From NCBI GenBank assembly GCA_034620365.1, contig JAQGEQ010000329.1, positions 248,001 through 312,000 on the forward strand: a stretch of DNA of 64,000 nucleotides, in the 5' to 3' direction. Below the pieces are notes generated by a model. That model was not told where the DNA came from, ran no database searches, and saw nothing but the letters and a program-made list of their open reading frames with translations. This document shows positions 34,972-45,995 of the stretch, piece by piece (position 1 is the stretch's first letter; each line of letters starts with the position of its first letter). Source of the DNA: Pegea sp. RAD2-039 (lineage: Eukaryota; Chordata; Thaliacea; Salpida; Salpidae). Position numbers and translations under genes: made by a program.

Positions 34972-37786
34972 ATGGTATTCGATAGAAACATAATTAGCAT
35001 ACTTCAAGCAATTCTTGTAGTAACTAGTGTTTTTGCGATACCTATCTACGCCCAAAAGGATGAAGCTCAGGTCAGTGCTAACTTCTACATCTTACAAATA
35101 TTAAATTTGCTTCTTAGATTGAAGTCAAGGTCGTGTTCAGTCCTCGTGAGTGTTCCAGAAAAGTTCAACTGAAAGATTTTGTCCGTTATCAATACTATGG
35201 AATGCTAGAAGATGGAACATACTTTGATTCGAGGTAAAATTTTCATGTAAATAGAATCCTGTATATATCAGTTTCATGATAAATAAAAATAAATCGATTC
35301 GAACGGAAGGAGTTATTTTTCTTGACGTACTTTATAACTTACAACATTTCAAACTATTTTTAGACTTTAACCAATTTTTTTAGTTATCGATTAATATCTG
35401 TGTTGACACTAGAAGAAGTTTTTAACTGTTTGGAATTTGTTTAAACTTTATCACAGATGATACAGAAATTGAATCAGCTTAAAAATTAAAAATCACAAAA
35501 ATAGTCTGAAACGCATTTTAAAAATTCATTGCAGCCACAATAGAGGATACAGCTATGACACGTACGTTGGTACCGGATGGTTGATACCTGGTATGGACGC
35601 TGGTTTGGTTGGGATGTGCATCAATGAACATCGAATAATTAAAATTCCACCTGAGCTAGCATACGGAGAAAAGGGTATTACGCAATTTTGTCATCAGACT
35701 TTTTTATAATTTGTTAAGAAATACATCATTGAATATCATGCAAAAGTAAAATTCAAATTTGCTCTGTGATTATTTTGTTTTATTGAAACAGGTTCTGGAG
35801 CAATACCAGGAAATGCCACCATCTACTTCAATACAATTCTATTGGACGTTTGGAATGAAAATGACGAAGTTAAAGTAAGAATTTAAAAGCCGTTGCAAGA
35901 TAAATATCTTCTGAAATGAGCAATTATCATCATCTGCACTGTTGAGAACACTTTAATGATTTATTTAAAAACTGATTAAGCCATAACAGTGATGTGAAAT
36001 ACTTGCTAAATGCAGTCAACTTTAAATCTTTGCGGTGATGCAGAACAGTATGTTCAGACAAGCGTATCAAAGTGCAAACTTTTTATTATTCCCAATACAA
36101 CCACTAGGGGGGACTGAATCATAGACAAGAATTTACTGAATTTGATCGAGTATCTTCTTAAAGGTAACCACAACTTTTAAACCGATCACATGCGAGCGTA
36201 GGCTAGAAGTAAGCGATTACATTCGATACCACTACAACGGTACCTTAGCTAATGGCAAAGTCTTTCATACCAGGTAAAATGGTCTAAACTAATCAGATAT
36301 CCACTGAAATTATATAACAGCTACCAGGAAGGCCACACCTACAACACATATGTCGGTCAGGGCTGGTTAATCAAAGGAATGGACAAAGGACTGATTGGTA
36401 GTTGTGTTGGTGAGCGAAGGCGCATTCAATTTCCACCTCTTCTTGGGTATGGAGAACGGGGCGATGGTAAGGAATAAATAAGAAGTAGTCGTCATGACAA
36501 AAGCTTTTTGAGTAGGCAAGAACATTCCTGGATCTGCATCACTGACTTTCGATGTTGAAGTAGTCGATTTTCACAACCCAGATGATGACGTTGTAATTAC
36601 AGTAACTCACAAAATAGAAAACTGCCAACGACAATTGGAATCGGGCGATTATATTCGCTATCACTACAATGGAACTTTCATGGATGGAACTCTTTTTGAT
36701 TCAAGGTTTGGTGTAAGTAACAAACCAGCTTAGTTACCAGTTTGTTGCAGTTACCAGCGCAACCACACTTACAACACTTACGTTGGAAGGCAACGATTAA
36801 TTCCTGGCGTGGATCGCGGATTGATTGGGGTCTGCATGGGAGAGCGACGTAATTTGGTCATTCCTCCCCATCTCGCTTACGGCGAGCCTGGAGTTGGTAA
36901 GTCGCTTGTGACGTCATCACATCGTGAAGTAAAATCAATCGATGTGAAGATGATAAAATCCCGGGAAGTGCTGTCATCATATTCGATGTACACATTATCG
37001 ATTTCCACAATCCCAAAGATGACGTCACAGTGGAAGTGATGACGCAGGTAGAAGAAGACGCTCGGCAAGTTGAAAATGGAGATTATGTTGTATATGACTT
37101 TACTCTCAAACTAATGGATGATTCTATATTGGATACCAGGTGAGTCTTGTTGTTTCACATAGCTTGTGTGGAGTCAAGCTCTTGTTCTTAGTGAAGATGA
37201 AAGATGGGGAGTTTATGTTGGGCATCAAGAGGACCCTGAAGGATTAGCGAGAGGTTTGATTGGTATGAAAGTAGGTGAAGAACGAAAAGTAGTAATCCCT
37301 CCTCATGTTGGATACGGAGAGTTTGGCAAGAGTAAGATTTAGTTCTCTTTGACTTCTTCAGGATTTAATCTTTTTATTGCAGAGGATTATGTTCCTGGAA
37401 GTGCAGTTCTTGTTTACTTTTTGAAATGTAAAGAAATCCACGAAGGGGTCCCTAAAGGAAGTTTACTGAAGTGGAAAGTGCAGCAAAAAACCGAAGAAGT
37501 CGAAAAAACGTTCAAACTTGCTGATGTTGACTCAAATTCTTCTGTGGATGCAAAAGAAGTTAGAAGTCTTTGATTTGATGTATTTTTAGCTGATTCATTT
37601 GTTTTTCAGTTGACAGTACTTCTTGAAAACGCAGTAGAGAGTAAACAGCTCATTTTTGCTCCTCATCTGTCATCTGAATACGTTCTTCGTCAAGTTGTCC
37701 CAGAAAAATCTCTTTCTGAAGAAGATTTTTCAAAATTTCTCAAAGAAACTGGAGGTATCATCGAAGACCTGAAAGATGAATTATAA
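34972..37786 (+). CDS. FKBP9/10-like: ER peptidyl-prolyl isomerase, FKBP9/FKBP10 type
   Basis: Twelve exons (34972-35070, 35118-35233, 35535-35674, 35792-35874, 36164-36273, 36321-36466, 36516-36705, 36751-36896, 36950-37139, 37192-37331, 37383-37558, 37610-37786) give 570 residues, the usual length for this family. A signal peptide (1-27) is followed by four FKBP domains. The first three carry the LIPG(M/V)D and LAYGE/LGYGE-type motifs; the fourth is divergent and lacks the Trp-Leu-Ile-Pro-Gly box. An EF-hand loop [12 protein letters not shown] (501-512) and a C-terminal KDEL place it in the ER lumen, where such proteins isomerise prolines of procollagen and other secretory clients. Each FKBP domain is cut at the same two places (phase 2 after DS(S/R) or HT, phase 1 after the YGE motif), showing that the domain duplicated with its introns. 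The last seven introns are only 45-53 nt. AATAAA occurs near 37,984. Confidence 0.95.
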
Positions 37787-39853
37787 TTTTTCATCTCAAA
37801 CGACTGAATAGAAAGTTCTGAAGTAGTTTAAAAATAGGATAATTTTGAATTTAAAATATTTTCATTTTTTATTGGTCTTTCAGACATCAATCAACATTCA
37901 GCATATAATTTCATTTAGATTTATTAAATATGCTGATCTCAAACTTCTAGGAATCTTTTCTTCATGTTTAGGACATTTATTACAATAAAATATTCTACTT
38001 AAACAAGTTTTAAAAGCTCACCTTATAGTTGAAGTAAAATATTGAGAAATGGTTTCCGCTTGCGTAATTTCTAAGCTTCAAATTTAGTAAAAAAGTAAAA
38101 CGACAGAATTGATATAAACGGTCAAACGAAAGTTTTTTAGGATACTATAATCTATAAAGAAATCAAATTTTTGATAAGAATTGAAAAAAGTTTCATAATC
38201 TTTTAAATCAATTTTATTCAATCAGATATTTTTTGAATAGTAAAAAGTTTAACTTATCCAACACAATTTCATTACTTAGAGATAGTATCAAGCATCTTTA
38301 AATTATGATAATTTGAAATAACTTCTTAAAGTTGGAATTCTGAAATAAATAAATATGTTTTAAAATATAGTTTCAGACAAATTTAGGTGCCAATAAATTT
38401 AAACAGTTTTATAGTTTTACGATTTTAATTTCATCTATTATCTGACTATACTTTTTGATTATTCAAATTACTTTATCCAGAAATTATGATTCAAAATCTT
38501 ATAAAATAGACTTTGAAAATATAAAGGAAATTTGTAACGATCACAATGTATTCAAGATTATCTTTAAAAGTAAACATGACAAGATTATTGTATAAACATA
38601 ATATGTAAATAAGTAAATCAATATGCTGTTGAAGATCAAAACAAATCATCTCACATCGAAGATACTTCGATCTTGAATTAGTAATATTAATGATTTTACG
38701 AACAAATTGGTTATTTAGTTTAAAAACTATTTAGGTTTTTTTGAGCAAGTTTTTGGTCTAATATACAAATTGCTAAGTATTTATTCGATTTTAAACTTAA
38801 TTAAGAGATTAGCTATAATTAGTTTTGAATAAAAAAGTTGCAGATAATGTTAAAATGTGCAATTGTTTTGTTTTCTTCTCATTATTTTATTTAAAGAATG
38901 TTGTAGATTTAATAAAGAGTTATTTTTATTGAATTTATCAGACTAATTTGGATTGATCAAGTGTTGTGCTTCTTCTTTTGGTAGTAATATCTAAAGTACA
39001 ACTTTACCTTAAAAAAGAAATAAAAACTGTTTGCAATCTTTAAATTTTTAAACTTCTATAAACTTTCTTGCATTATTTCATAAGATTACTTTCAGACTTA
39101 CTTTTATAAATCGCTTAAAAATAAATTGAAAATCGTTTTAATAGCACAGAAGCAGCTTTCTATACGAGGAGAAGTTAGTGAAAATAAATTCAAACTGAAA
39201 AATCGATTTCTTATGTCATAATAAAAGAGCTTAATTTACATTTGATGTTAGATAAGACAGTGATTACTCTAATTGTAAGTTAAGTGATGTATAAGAAATA
39301 TGTAACCAAAAACTGTTTGAAGTTAAAACTTTTGGACTGTAAATATAGAACAGACTAAAGTTAAGTTAGTTTCGTTTTTATTTTAGTCAAATGATGTAGT
39401 TTATCAATCATAAGATTTACATTAGAATTAAAAAAGAAAGTTTAAAATAGTCATTTAAAGTTTTTTTTATAATTTTTCATTTTAGTAGCAATTGATTTAT
39501 ATCAAGGATCTGTTTACAATATTCAGATTTTTAAAAATATTAAATGATTTCATCTATAAAGATAGAGAGATAGTTATCTCATGAATCTTTTTGACAAACA
39601 GTTTCTGAGTATAATAAAAGTGTTTCTAAGGAACACATAACCTTCAGTTTTTATATTCATCTTTATTATAAAAATCACTTTACTGAAGAAAGACTTAAAT
39701 TTCTGATAACTATTTGATTTTATAAGAATTAAGTTTTTAAAAACCACTACGCACCATTATCATTACACTTTTTTATATTGATGTAAACTGTAAAATTAGT
39801 CTTGAAATATTTTTATCCTTTCATATATACAAGATTTTTAAATAAGAAACAAA
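37787..39853. other. Intergenic, no gene recognised
   Basis: The left edge is the FKBP 3' UTR. The rest is AT-rich without supported exons or repeats. Confidence 0.4.
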
Positions 39854-40821
39854 ATGAAAAAAGTCAGGTTTGGATCAGTTTTTTTTGAAGATGAGGCATC
39901 AAGACGTATTAGCTCTAGTGAGACTGAATCTTCCTCTGTTATTTCAAGTGAAAGACAAGATTCAATACTACCTTGTGATCAAGCGTATAGATTCAATGGA
40001 TATTTGATAATACCAATATCAAGATTACTTTTTTGTAATAACCCAACATACCACGCAACAAAAATTGTTAATTTCAATCATGAAAAAAACCAGTTTTGTG
40101 CAAGAAATAGAAACATTCTTATGATAAGTGGAGACAACATTGGTTTATTAGTATTAAATACTTCCAAAAAACAACATTTTGAGGAAAGCAAAGCTGAAAA
40201 ACTCCATTATGAAGATGAATATAATCAAAACTGTGCTAGAAGTGCTTTCAGTGGAGTTTTGAAGCGCTTACGGATCTTTCTCCGAAGTCTGAAGTCTTGT
40301 GCTTCTTTTAAATGTTATAATATTGAAAATGAAGAACACTTTGACTCATGCGGTAAGTTGATCAAATTTAGTTCTTGGTAAATCGTGAAGTTAAATTAAA
40401 TTTTCAAAAATCTACCTGCAACTTCAAATTAGAAATTATTGATTTTATTACTAACATTGTGTTGTAAGAAGTTGTTTATTATTATCTTTGATTTAAACTG
40501 ATCTAAATTAAATAAAGTTCTTTTTAAGTACATATAAAGTTCACAACACATTAATAAATATTTTGAAAAAATAAAATTATTGATTACAAAATATTTTGTT
40601 GAAAAATTTAATCACAAAGGTGAGTTTATGTGAACTGTAAGATACTTTACATTACATGTATATAAGAAAAACGCTTTTTAGAGAGTTTATCTCTGAATGT
40701 CTCGATGGATGGGAATAGTGACGACGAAGAAATCGTCTTTGAAACTTCTAATAAAGATTTTGATATTCATCTTGAAGATCAGGAAGATTCATCAGATGGT
40801 TCAGAAGAAGATTCAAATTAG
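39854..40821 (+). CDS. Unrecognised acidic protein with RVxF (PP1-docking) like motif
   Basis: Two exons (39854-40352 and 40682-40821) join in frame to 212 residues. The family is not recognised. The N-terminus MKKVRFGSVFF contains KVRF, matching the RVxF motif by which many regulators dock on protein phosphatase 1. A Ser-rich stretch follows (about 18-37), then a mixed region with seven scattered cysteines and an arginine-rich segment (VLKRLRIFLRSLK) near 140-152. Exon 2 is strongly acidic (DGNSDDEEIVFE and EDQEDSSDGSEEDSN at the end). There is no signal peptide or membrane segment, so a soluble cytoplasmic or nuclear protein is likely. If the intron is retained, the first exon reads through to a stop at 40,381 (175 residues), so a short isoform is possible. 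Confidence 0.65.
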
Positions 40822-42036
40822 AAGACTCAAAATGAAACGAAATTAACTGGTTATTTGTAAACAAGGGATTATTATAAAAACTATTAGCTTGAAGGTTTCA
40901 AAGATAATGTTTTGGTAATATATGAAATTGAAAAAGTAAAATGAGATCCTTGAATTTATCTCTTTTTGAAAATATTTGCAAGTACAATAAATATTCGTTG
41001 TTAAATAGGAATAATTCTGAAGCTCATAACACTTCATTGTAACTTATCTTAACTTATTTTTAACATTTAGGAAAATGTTCAGTTCTTTTTAGTTAAACTA
41101 TTAAAAAGTAAAGTCGTTATTAACTTATAAGATTATCTATATCTAATAAATTCACAGATGATAAAAAAAATCTAATTTAAATTCAATTGACTTTTTAATG
41201 TCTAGATGAAATATAATAGACATTGAATAAAGATTCTCAAGTGACATTGATCAGTTAAATATTGAATTTTAACATTAATATTTAAAAGCTTTTTAAGAAA
41301 AAAAGTTAATGATTTAAAATCAAACTCTTGAAATATTTTATGGATTTATTTTATTGCAGAAAAATGTTTGTTTGAAAAGCAGTTATAAAAAACTTTTTAT
41401 ATAAAGAAAAAAAAAAACAAATAAAATAAATCAGATAACAGATAATTTGTAACATTGAGTAAATACTTAAAAATTTTCTAAATAGTTGAAAACAGGCTTC
41501 AGTAAAGCTAGTTTTTGTAATTGTTGTTAGAAAATGTTTGTACCTCCATCTAAAACACTTTATAATAAAGCCTACATCGTGTTAAGTACACATTTATTAA
41601 TTACTATAATTTTGGTAAAGTTTTGTCAGTCGAAGCAGTTAACAAATTCCTTCCTGAGTATCCGTTTTGATTTTAGTAGAGAGCAACTCTTTTAATCTGT
41701 TATTCGGTGAACCTACTAATAGTAACATCGATGTAAACACATCGTAGGATTTATCTAGGTTTGCCTCCATAACCTTTATTTTTCTGAAAAAGCTAAGGTA
41801 ATGGCACCCATAGTTGAGAAAGATACTTTCAGGAATGAAAAAGTGGCGTTCTATAACCGTATCCTTGACAACGAAGTGAGATTCAAACCCTCACAATCAA
41901 TTTAATTATCAAATATTAAAAAATTAATAAATTCGAGAACACAATTTAGTTTTTAGTGATTTTATTCAACAAATCATGATGACATTGAAAGTTTGAATAA
42001 ATAAACAAACAACTTCACAAAAAAAAATAACTAAAA
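40822..42036. other. Intergenic, 3' flank of POLR3K
   Basis: Mostly AT-rich. AATAAA on the minus strand at 41,961-41,966 is the likely POLR3K polyadenylation signal, about 75 nt after its stop. A less AT-rich patch at 41,600-41,900 includes a SINE family C fragment. Confidence 0.45.
41795..41897 (-). repeat. tRNA-derived SINE, family C fragment
   Basis: On the minus strand: a B-box-like GGTTTGAATCTC, then AACGCCAC, CTGAAAGTATCTTTCTCAAC and CCATTACCTTAGC, parallel to the copy at 1,880-2,045. No A box is preserved at the 5' end. Confidence 0.55.
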
Positions 42037-42363
42037 TTAAACATTCCATCTGTGGTTACAAGAAGAATTTTCACATTTAAAGAAAAGAGTCATAGGCTCA
42101 TCAGCTGATCTAATTTGTAGCTCCTTGAAATAAGCTTTGGGATGATTACATTTAGGGCACTTTTCATCAGTAGTTTGAACATTCTTCCAAGCCTCATCCC
42201 CACCAAGAATATCATCAAGAGACTTTAGCTTAGGGTAGAAAGTTTTGGTGATAGGTTCAGTGATATTCCACAGGTAGGGGCAGGTAGGACAAGTCAGTTT
42301 ATTGTAGTTGTTCAAATATTTGATGGTCAACAAGTTTGTACAATATGGGCAAAATTTAAACAT
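42037..42363 (-). CDS. POLR3K: DNA-directed RNA polymerase III subunit RPC10 (C11)
   Basis: An intronless frame of 108 residues, the same length as in vertebrates. The N-terminal zinc ribbon has CPYC near 5-8 and CPTC near 26-29. The C-terminal TFIIS-like ribbon has CPKC, the acidic hairpin RSADEPMT (the Asp-Glu pair needed for RNA cleavage), and paired Cys ending CNHRW. The subunit gives Pol III its intrinsic RNA cleavage and takes part in termination and reinitiation. It lies 152 bp behind the SDR gene on the same strand, with an acceptor-like site 22 nt before its ATG, suggesting co-transcription. Confidence 0.97.
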   Translation of the reverse strand: MFKFCPYCTNLLTIKYLNNYNKLTCPTCPYLWNITEPITKTFYPKLKSLDDILGGDEAWKNVQTTDEKCPKCNHPKAYFKELQIRSADEPMTLFFKCENSSCNHRWNV

Positions 42364-42385
42364 CTTTCTAAATCTAAATTAAAAC

Positions 42386-42402
42386 CTGCGGGAGTAGAAA
42401 AC
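42386..42402 (-). promoter_or_regulatory. Candidate splice acceptor before POLR3K (trans-splice or 5' UTR intron)
   Basis: On the minus strand TTGTTTTCTACTCCCGCAG is a strong polypyrimidine tract plus CAG, leaving a 22-nt leader before ATG. Upstream towards the SDR gene there is an AATAAA (42,496-42,501), as expected between two genes of a trans-spliced operon. Confidence 0.5.
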
Positions 42403-42515
42403 AAACTAAAATTTACATTAAATATTTAAGAAGAAATCATAATACATGAAAAAAAAACTTTTATCTAAACTCATAATTCATTTGAATTAAAATATTTTAT
42501 TAAATAATTCTATAA

Positions 42516-43418
42516 TTAGTTAGGTGGTCTAGCAGCAGCAGTGATTTCAATAACTTCACCATTGATCATCTTATTTTCATATACTGCTAACACACAATCA
42601 GCAAACTCTATAGGCTTTCCTAATCTATTTGGAAAAACATTAAAAAGCTCAACATATTGAGAAATTTTTTTTGAAACATTAATTTCAGGAGTATAAGTTA
42701 GCTGTGATTCAAAAAAGGTTGGAGAGATTGTCACAGATCTGATGTTACAATGAGCAAGGTCTCTAGCAACTGGAAGAGTCATCGAATTGATAGCACCATA
42801 AGATGCAGAGAGTGAAGAGTGAGCAAAGTTTCCATGTTTACCATAAATTCCTGAAGTGTTTATCAAAACTCCTTGTTCATCCAGCGGTTTTATATCCTCT
42901 ACTTTGATATGCTCAATCATTTTTTGTGCACAACACCGAAGAAAATTAAATGAAGTAACAACATTATTATTCAATATATACTCTATATGCTGCATATTAA
43001 TCATATTGTCTGAAGACTGTCTATAAAATATATGATTTTGTCCAGTTCCAACACAATTAACTGCTAAACCAAATTTACTTGAATCATCGATATGAGATAA
43101 AGCAGCTTTTAACTGATCTTCACAAAGCATATCTCCTTGTTCAAAAATAAATTGTTTTTTTTCTTCAGATTTCAGTATTATATCATCAACAGAAAAAGGT
43201 TTAAAAGCACGGTTTATATATGGATAAGTAAAATCATTTGGTGGTTCTTTTTGATTTTCTTTTATCAATTTGTCTTTTTTCTTCTTTTCATGAAATGTTA
43301 TACTATCAAATCCAACCACCTTTGCTCCTAACTTAAGTAATTTAGCAGCAGTAGTACTACCCAATTCACCACTAGACCCAGCTACAAATGCTACCAAATT
43401 ATGATAAGGTCCTTTCAT
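42516..43418 (-). CDS. Short-chain dehydrogenase related to HSD17B10, catalytic residues lost
   Basis: An intronless frame of 300 residues. The Rossmann start VAFVAGSSGELGSTTA (about 10-25) carries the glycine-rich GxxGxLG motif, and NCVGTG stands in place of NNAG. The C-terminal half (MTLPVARDLAH, NIRSVTISPTFF, RLGKPIEFADCV, NGEVIEI) matches the HSD17B10 (type 2 3-hydroxyacyl-CoA dehydrogenase) pattern closely. The usual YSASK active-site block reads LSASY: the catalytic Tyr is Leu203 and the Lys is Tyr207. A lysine-rich insertion of about 45 residues (about 43-88) follows the second beta strand. It is therefore probably a pseudoenzyme. Animal HSD17B10 also works as the MRPP2 scaffold of mitochondrial RNase P, which does not need dehydrogenase activity; a similar role is an inference. 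No clear mitochondrial presequence is present. Confidence 0.85.
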   Translation of the reverse strand: MKGPYHNLVAFVAGSSGELGSTTAAKLLKLGAKVVGFDSITFHEKKKKDKLIKENQKEPPNDFTYPYINRAFKPFSVDDIILKSEEKKQFIFEQGDMLCEDQLKAALSHIDDSSKFGLAVNCVGTGQNHIFYRQSSDNMINMQHIEYILNNNVVTSFNFLRCCAQKMIEHIKVEDIKPLDEQGVLINTSGIYGKHGNFAHSSLSASYGAINSMTLPVARDLAHCNIRSVTISPTFFESQLTYTPEINVSKKISQYVELFNVFPNRLGKPIEFADCVLAVYENKMINGEVIEITAAARPPN

Positions 43419-45109
43419 TTTGTAGTTTACTTATACTATAGAAGATGAAAATAAACATGAGAATAACAATAGATGAGTTTTTTGTTTATATAAGTTGAAT
43501 ATAATATTAAGAGCATTCGCAAAGTTCTAAAACTATAAACTTAATTAGAATTATAAAACATAAATCATTTTATTAATAATCATTATCATAAAATACTTTT
43601 TATTACTTCAATTTTAACAAATATATAAAAAACTACAAAATACATTATGCAAAAATTCAAAATATGTAACATACAAACTAACAAATAGTTATATTTAAGG
43701 TTTTTTAATAACTGTTTATATCATAAATACTTTAATATACAAAGGTCATAGGGAATACTAAAATGAAAAAGGTAACAATATCTAAATATTTACCTAGAAA
43801 ATAAAATACATAAACTATCAAGCAAAGATCATACAATACACTAAACTATACAAATATCAAAAATATGGTACAAAAATATAACTAGATTATCATTCTACTA
43901 GCATTTTACTGATTAATCTACAATCTAATTATCTGTTTAAGTTTATATTATACTACAATTATTTTATATTATACTAAAACTAATTTAATATTCAAAATGT
44001 AAATAATAATTATTACACAAATATATGAAATGAGTATATTTATACATACTTGATTTAATGTTAAAATTGAAAATGATATATATATGTAAGATAAAAAGTT
44101 GATTAAAAAACACTAAATAATCTTGTGCAATATATTGATATAAATAATACCACATGGCTTTACCTTAAATGCACAAAACCTTCAACAGATTAAGTAACTA
44201 CAATAACTTAATTAAAAATTTATAACATACAAAACATATAAAGCGTTAACATTAAAAACTATTTCATAAAACAAAAATTAATATTAAAATTAAAGTTGGT
44301 CTTTTAGTAAATAGTTGAATTTATCAAAGAACAAAAAATTAAATAAGGCATTCTTATAACTTAAAAAAAGTGAACGAAATTATGTATAATAATGATTAAA
44401 ACACTTTTGTAGGTCTTAAAACATTAGCATTCATTAAAAGAAGATAAAAGCTCTTTTTAAAGATTTTAGATTACTAAATTTACAAAGCATGTGATTCAAT
44501 CTTCAACATTCAGATATTTAAACTTTAATTCAAGACTAATGTGACTTAAGATAAGAAATACGTTAGCTAAATTAAAAAAAGGGCATTAATTTAGGCTTAG
44601 TACCTTAACTGAAAAAGTTTAACGCTTTTTAATAAACTTATGACCTGCAAAATCATTTTAAATGGCCTAACTTCTATCAACTTTGCTTTCAACTTAGTTT
44701 TATACGAGCACCGGGCTACAAACTTGCAATTAATATTACTAATTTAATAATTGTATTATTAATGATAAACAGAAAATAGAAATATATAAAATGAAAGGTT
44801 TCAAGTATCACAGGTTAACAACAGTAGTGAAAACTGCTCAGGTAAAGTTATGCGAGGTATGATAAAGTTAGGAGTAATAAGATACAAAACGATTAGAAAA
44901 ATCACGGCACCATACACTCGTTGTCAATAAATAACTCAAGTCATACTTTTTTAGCATTTTTACAAAAATGACAAAGTTTAATGTAGTTCGGAAAAAGATT
45001 ATAAACAGTTTTTACTATTTGTTTTTTTATTACTTTAATGAAAAGGTATAAGTCAAATGGATTCAATAAAAGTGATCAATTGAGTAAATTTTGAAAAGCA
45101 GTTAATTAT
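43419..45109. other. Intergenic, upstream of SDR gene
   Basis: Very AT-rich with no supported exon or repeat. An acceptor-like CATCTTCTATAG on the minus strand ends 17 nt before the SDR ATG. Confidence 0.4.
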
Positions 45110-45400
45110 GACTTGTTGCTGTCTATCCTTAAGAAATTACTCAATCTGAAAATGACAGTTGGGTTAATACTAAACTGTCTAAGGTCTTTCACTAAAATAG
45201 ATTGTAAAAAGGAGTCGAAAGCTTTACAAATGTCTGAATTGATGATATTAGTAATTATGTAATTTGCTGAAGAACATTTCCATTCATGGAGTTAAGACTG
45301 ATCACTGGAGAATCTTTGAGGAAAGAAAATTAAAGTTCAAAAGGTAAGTTGCTGTGAAGAAAATGATGTAATGCTGCCTAGAAAAATAATCTGAAAATAA
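45110..45400 (-). mobile_element. Second LINE fragment
   Basis: It parallels 26,450-26,700: GGGTTAAT followed by AAACTG, an ACAAATGT-type segment, AATTATTTGCTGAA or AATTTGCTGAA, and GCTGATCACTG or ACTGATCACTGGAG occur in the same order and spacing in both. The copy is too decayed to translate. Confidence 0.5.
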
Positions 45401-45579
45401 CAGTTTAATACAAGTTAATACTTAAATGTCTAAAGTTTTATACTGAAAATGAGGTGATATCACTGATGAAGACCTTTTGAAAGCTAAAGTTGAAAATTTC
45501 AGCTTCACTATATTTTTTTATTCCACCAACAAGGTGTGGTATGAATGAACTATTTTAGATTTTACAAATTTATTTAAAT

Positions 45580-45995
45580 CGCGTGATGAACCGCTGACAC
45601 TCGTACCAGCTACAGCCGGCGGTGGTTGTTCAATGAGTACATCTTTTCCACTGACGGAAACTACATCTGGCGCCCGTTTCTTTGCCAAACCGGATTAGGC
45701 TTATAACCGGTAACTGTAGCGTTCCGTATTAATTTGACGCTAAACAGCAAAGCTGGAGTTTCTTCTCCAGATCACAATCTCAGGGCAGAATTTATGGAGA
45801 TTCCGTTGTTGCTCATGCAGCAGGATTCCACTCGCCACGCCAACCAAGTTATGCAGCAGAACAGACAGACTGATGCAGGAACTGTACTGATTGCAGTAAC
45901 AAACTGTCTGCGGGGCTTCGACTTCGGCCTTGGTTTCGAAGTTTTGCGTCTCCTAGAGCTTGGTATGAAAAGGAGTTTTCAGTCGAGTCAGAATT
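45580..45995 (-). repeat. SINE family A body joined to an unknown GC-richer segment
   Basis: 45,779-45,995 matches family A in reverse (AGTGGAATCCTGCTGCATGA, CAACAACGGAATCTCC, ATTCTGCCCTG). The adjoining 45,580-45,778 is distinctly less AT-rich, has a CTGGAG/CTCCAG hairpin near 45,752 and was not matched elsewhere here. A 116-codon frame starting at 45,734 (+) crosses this repeat and is not considered a gene. Confidence 0.6.
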
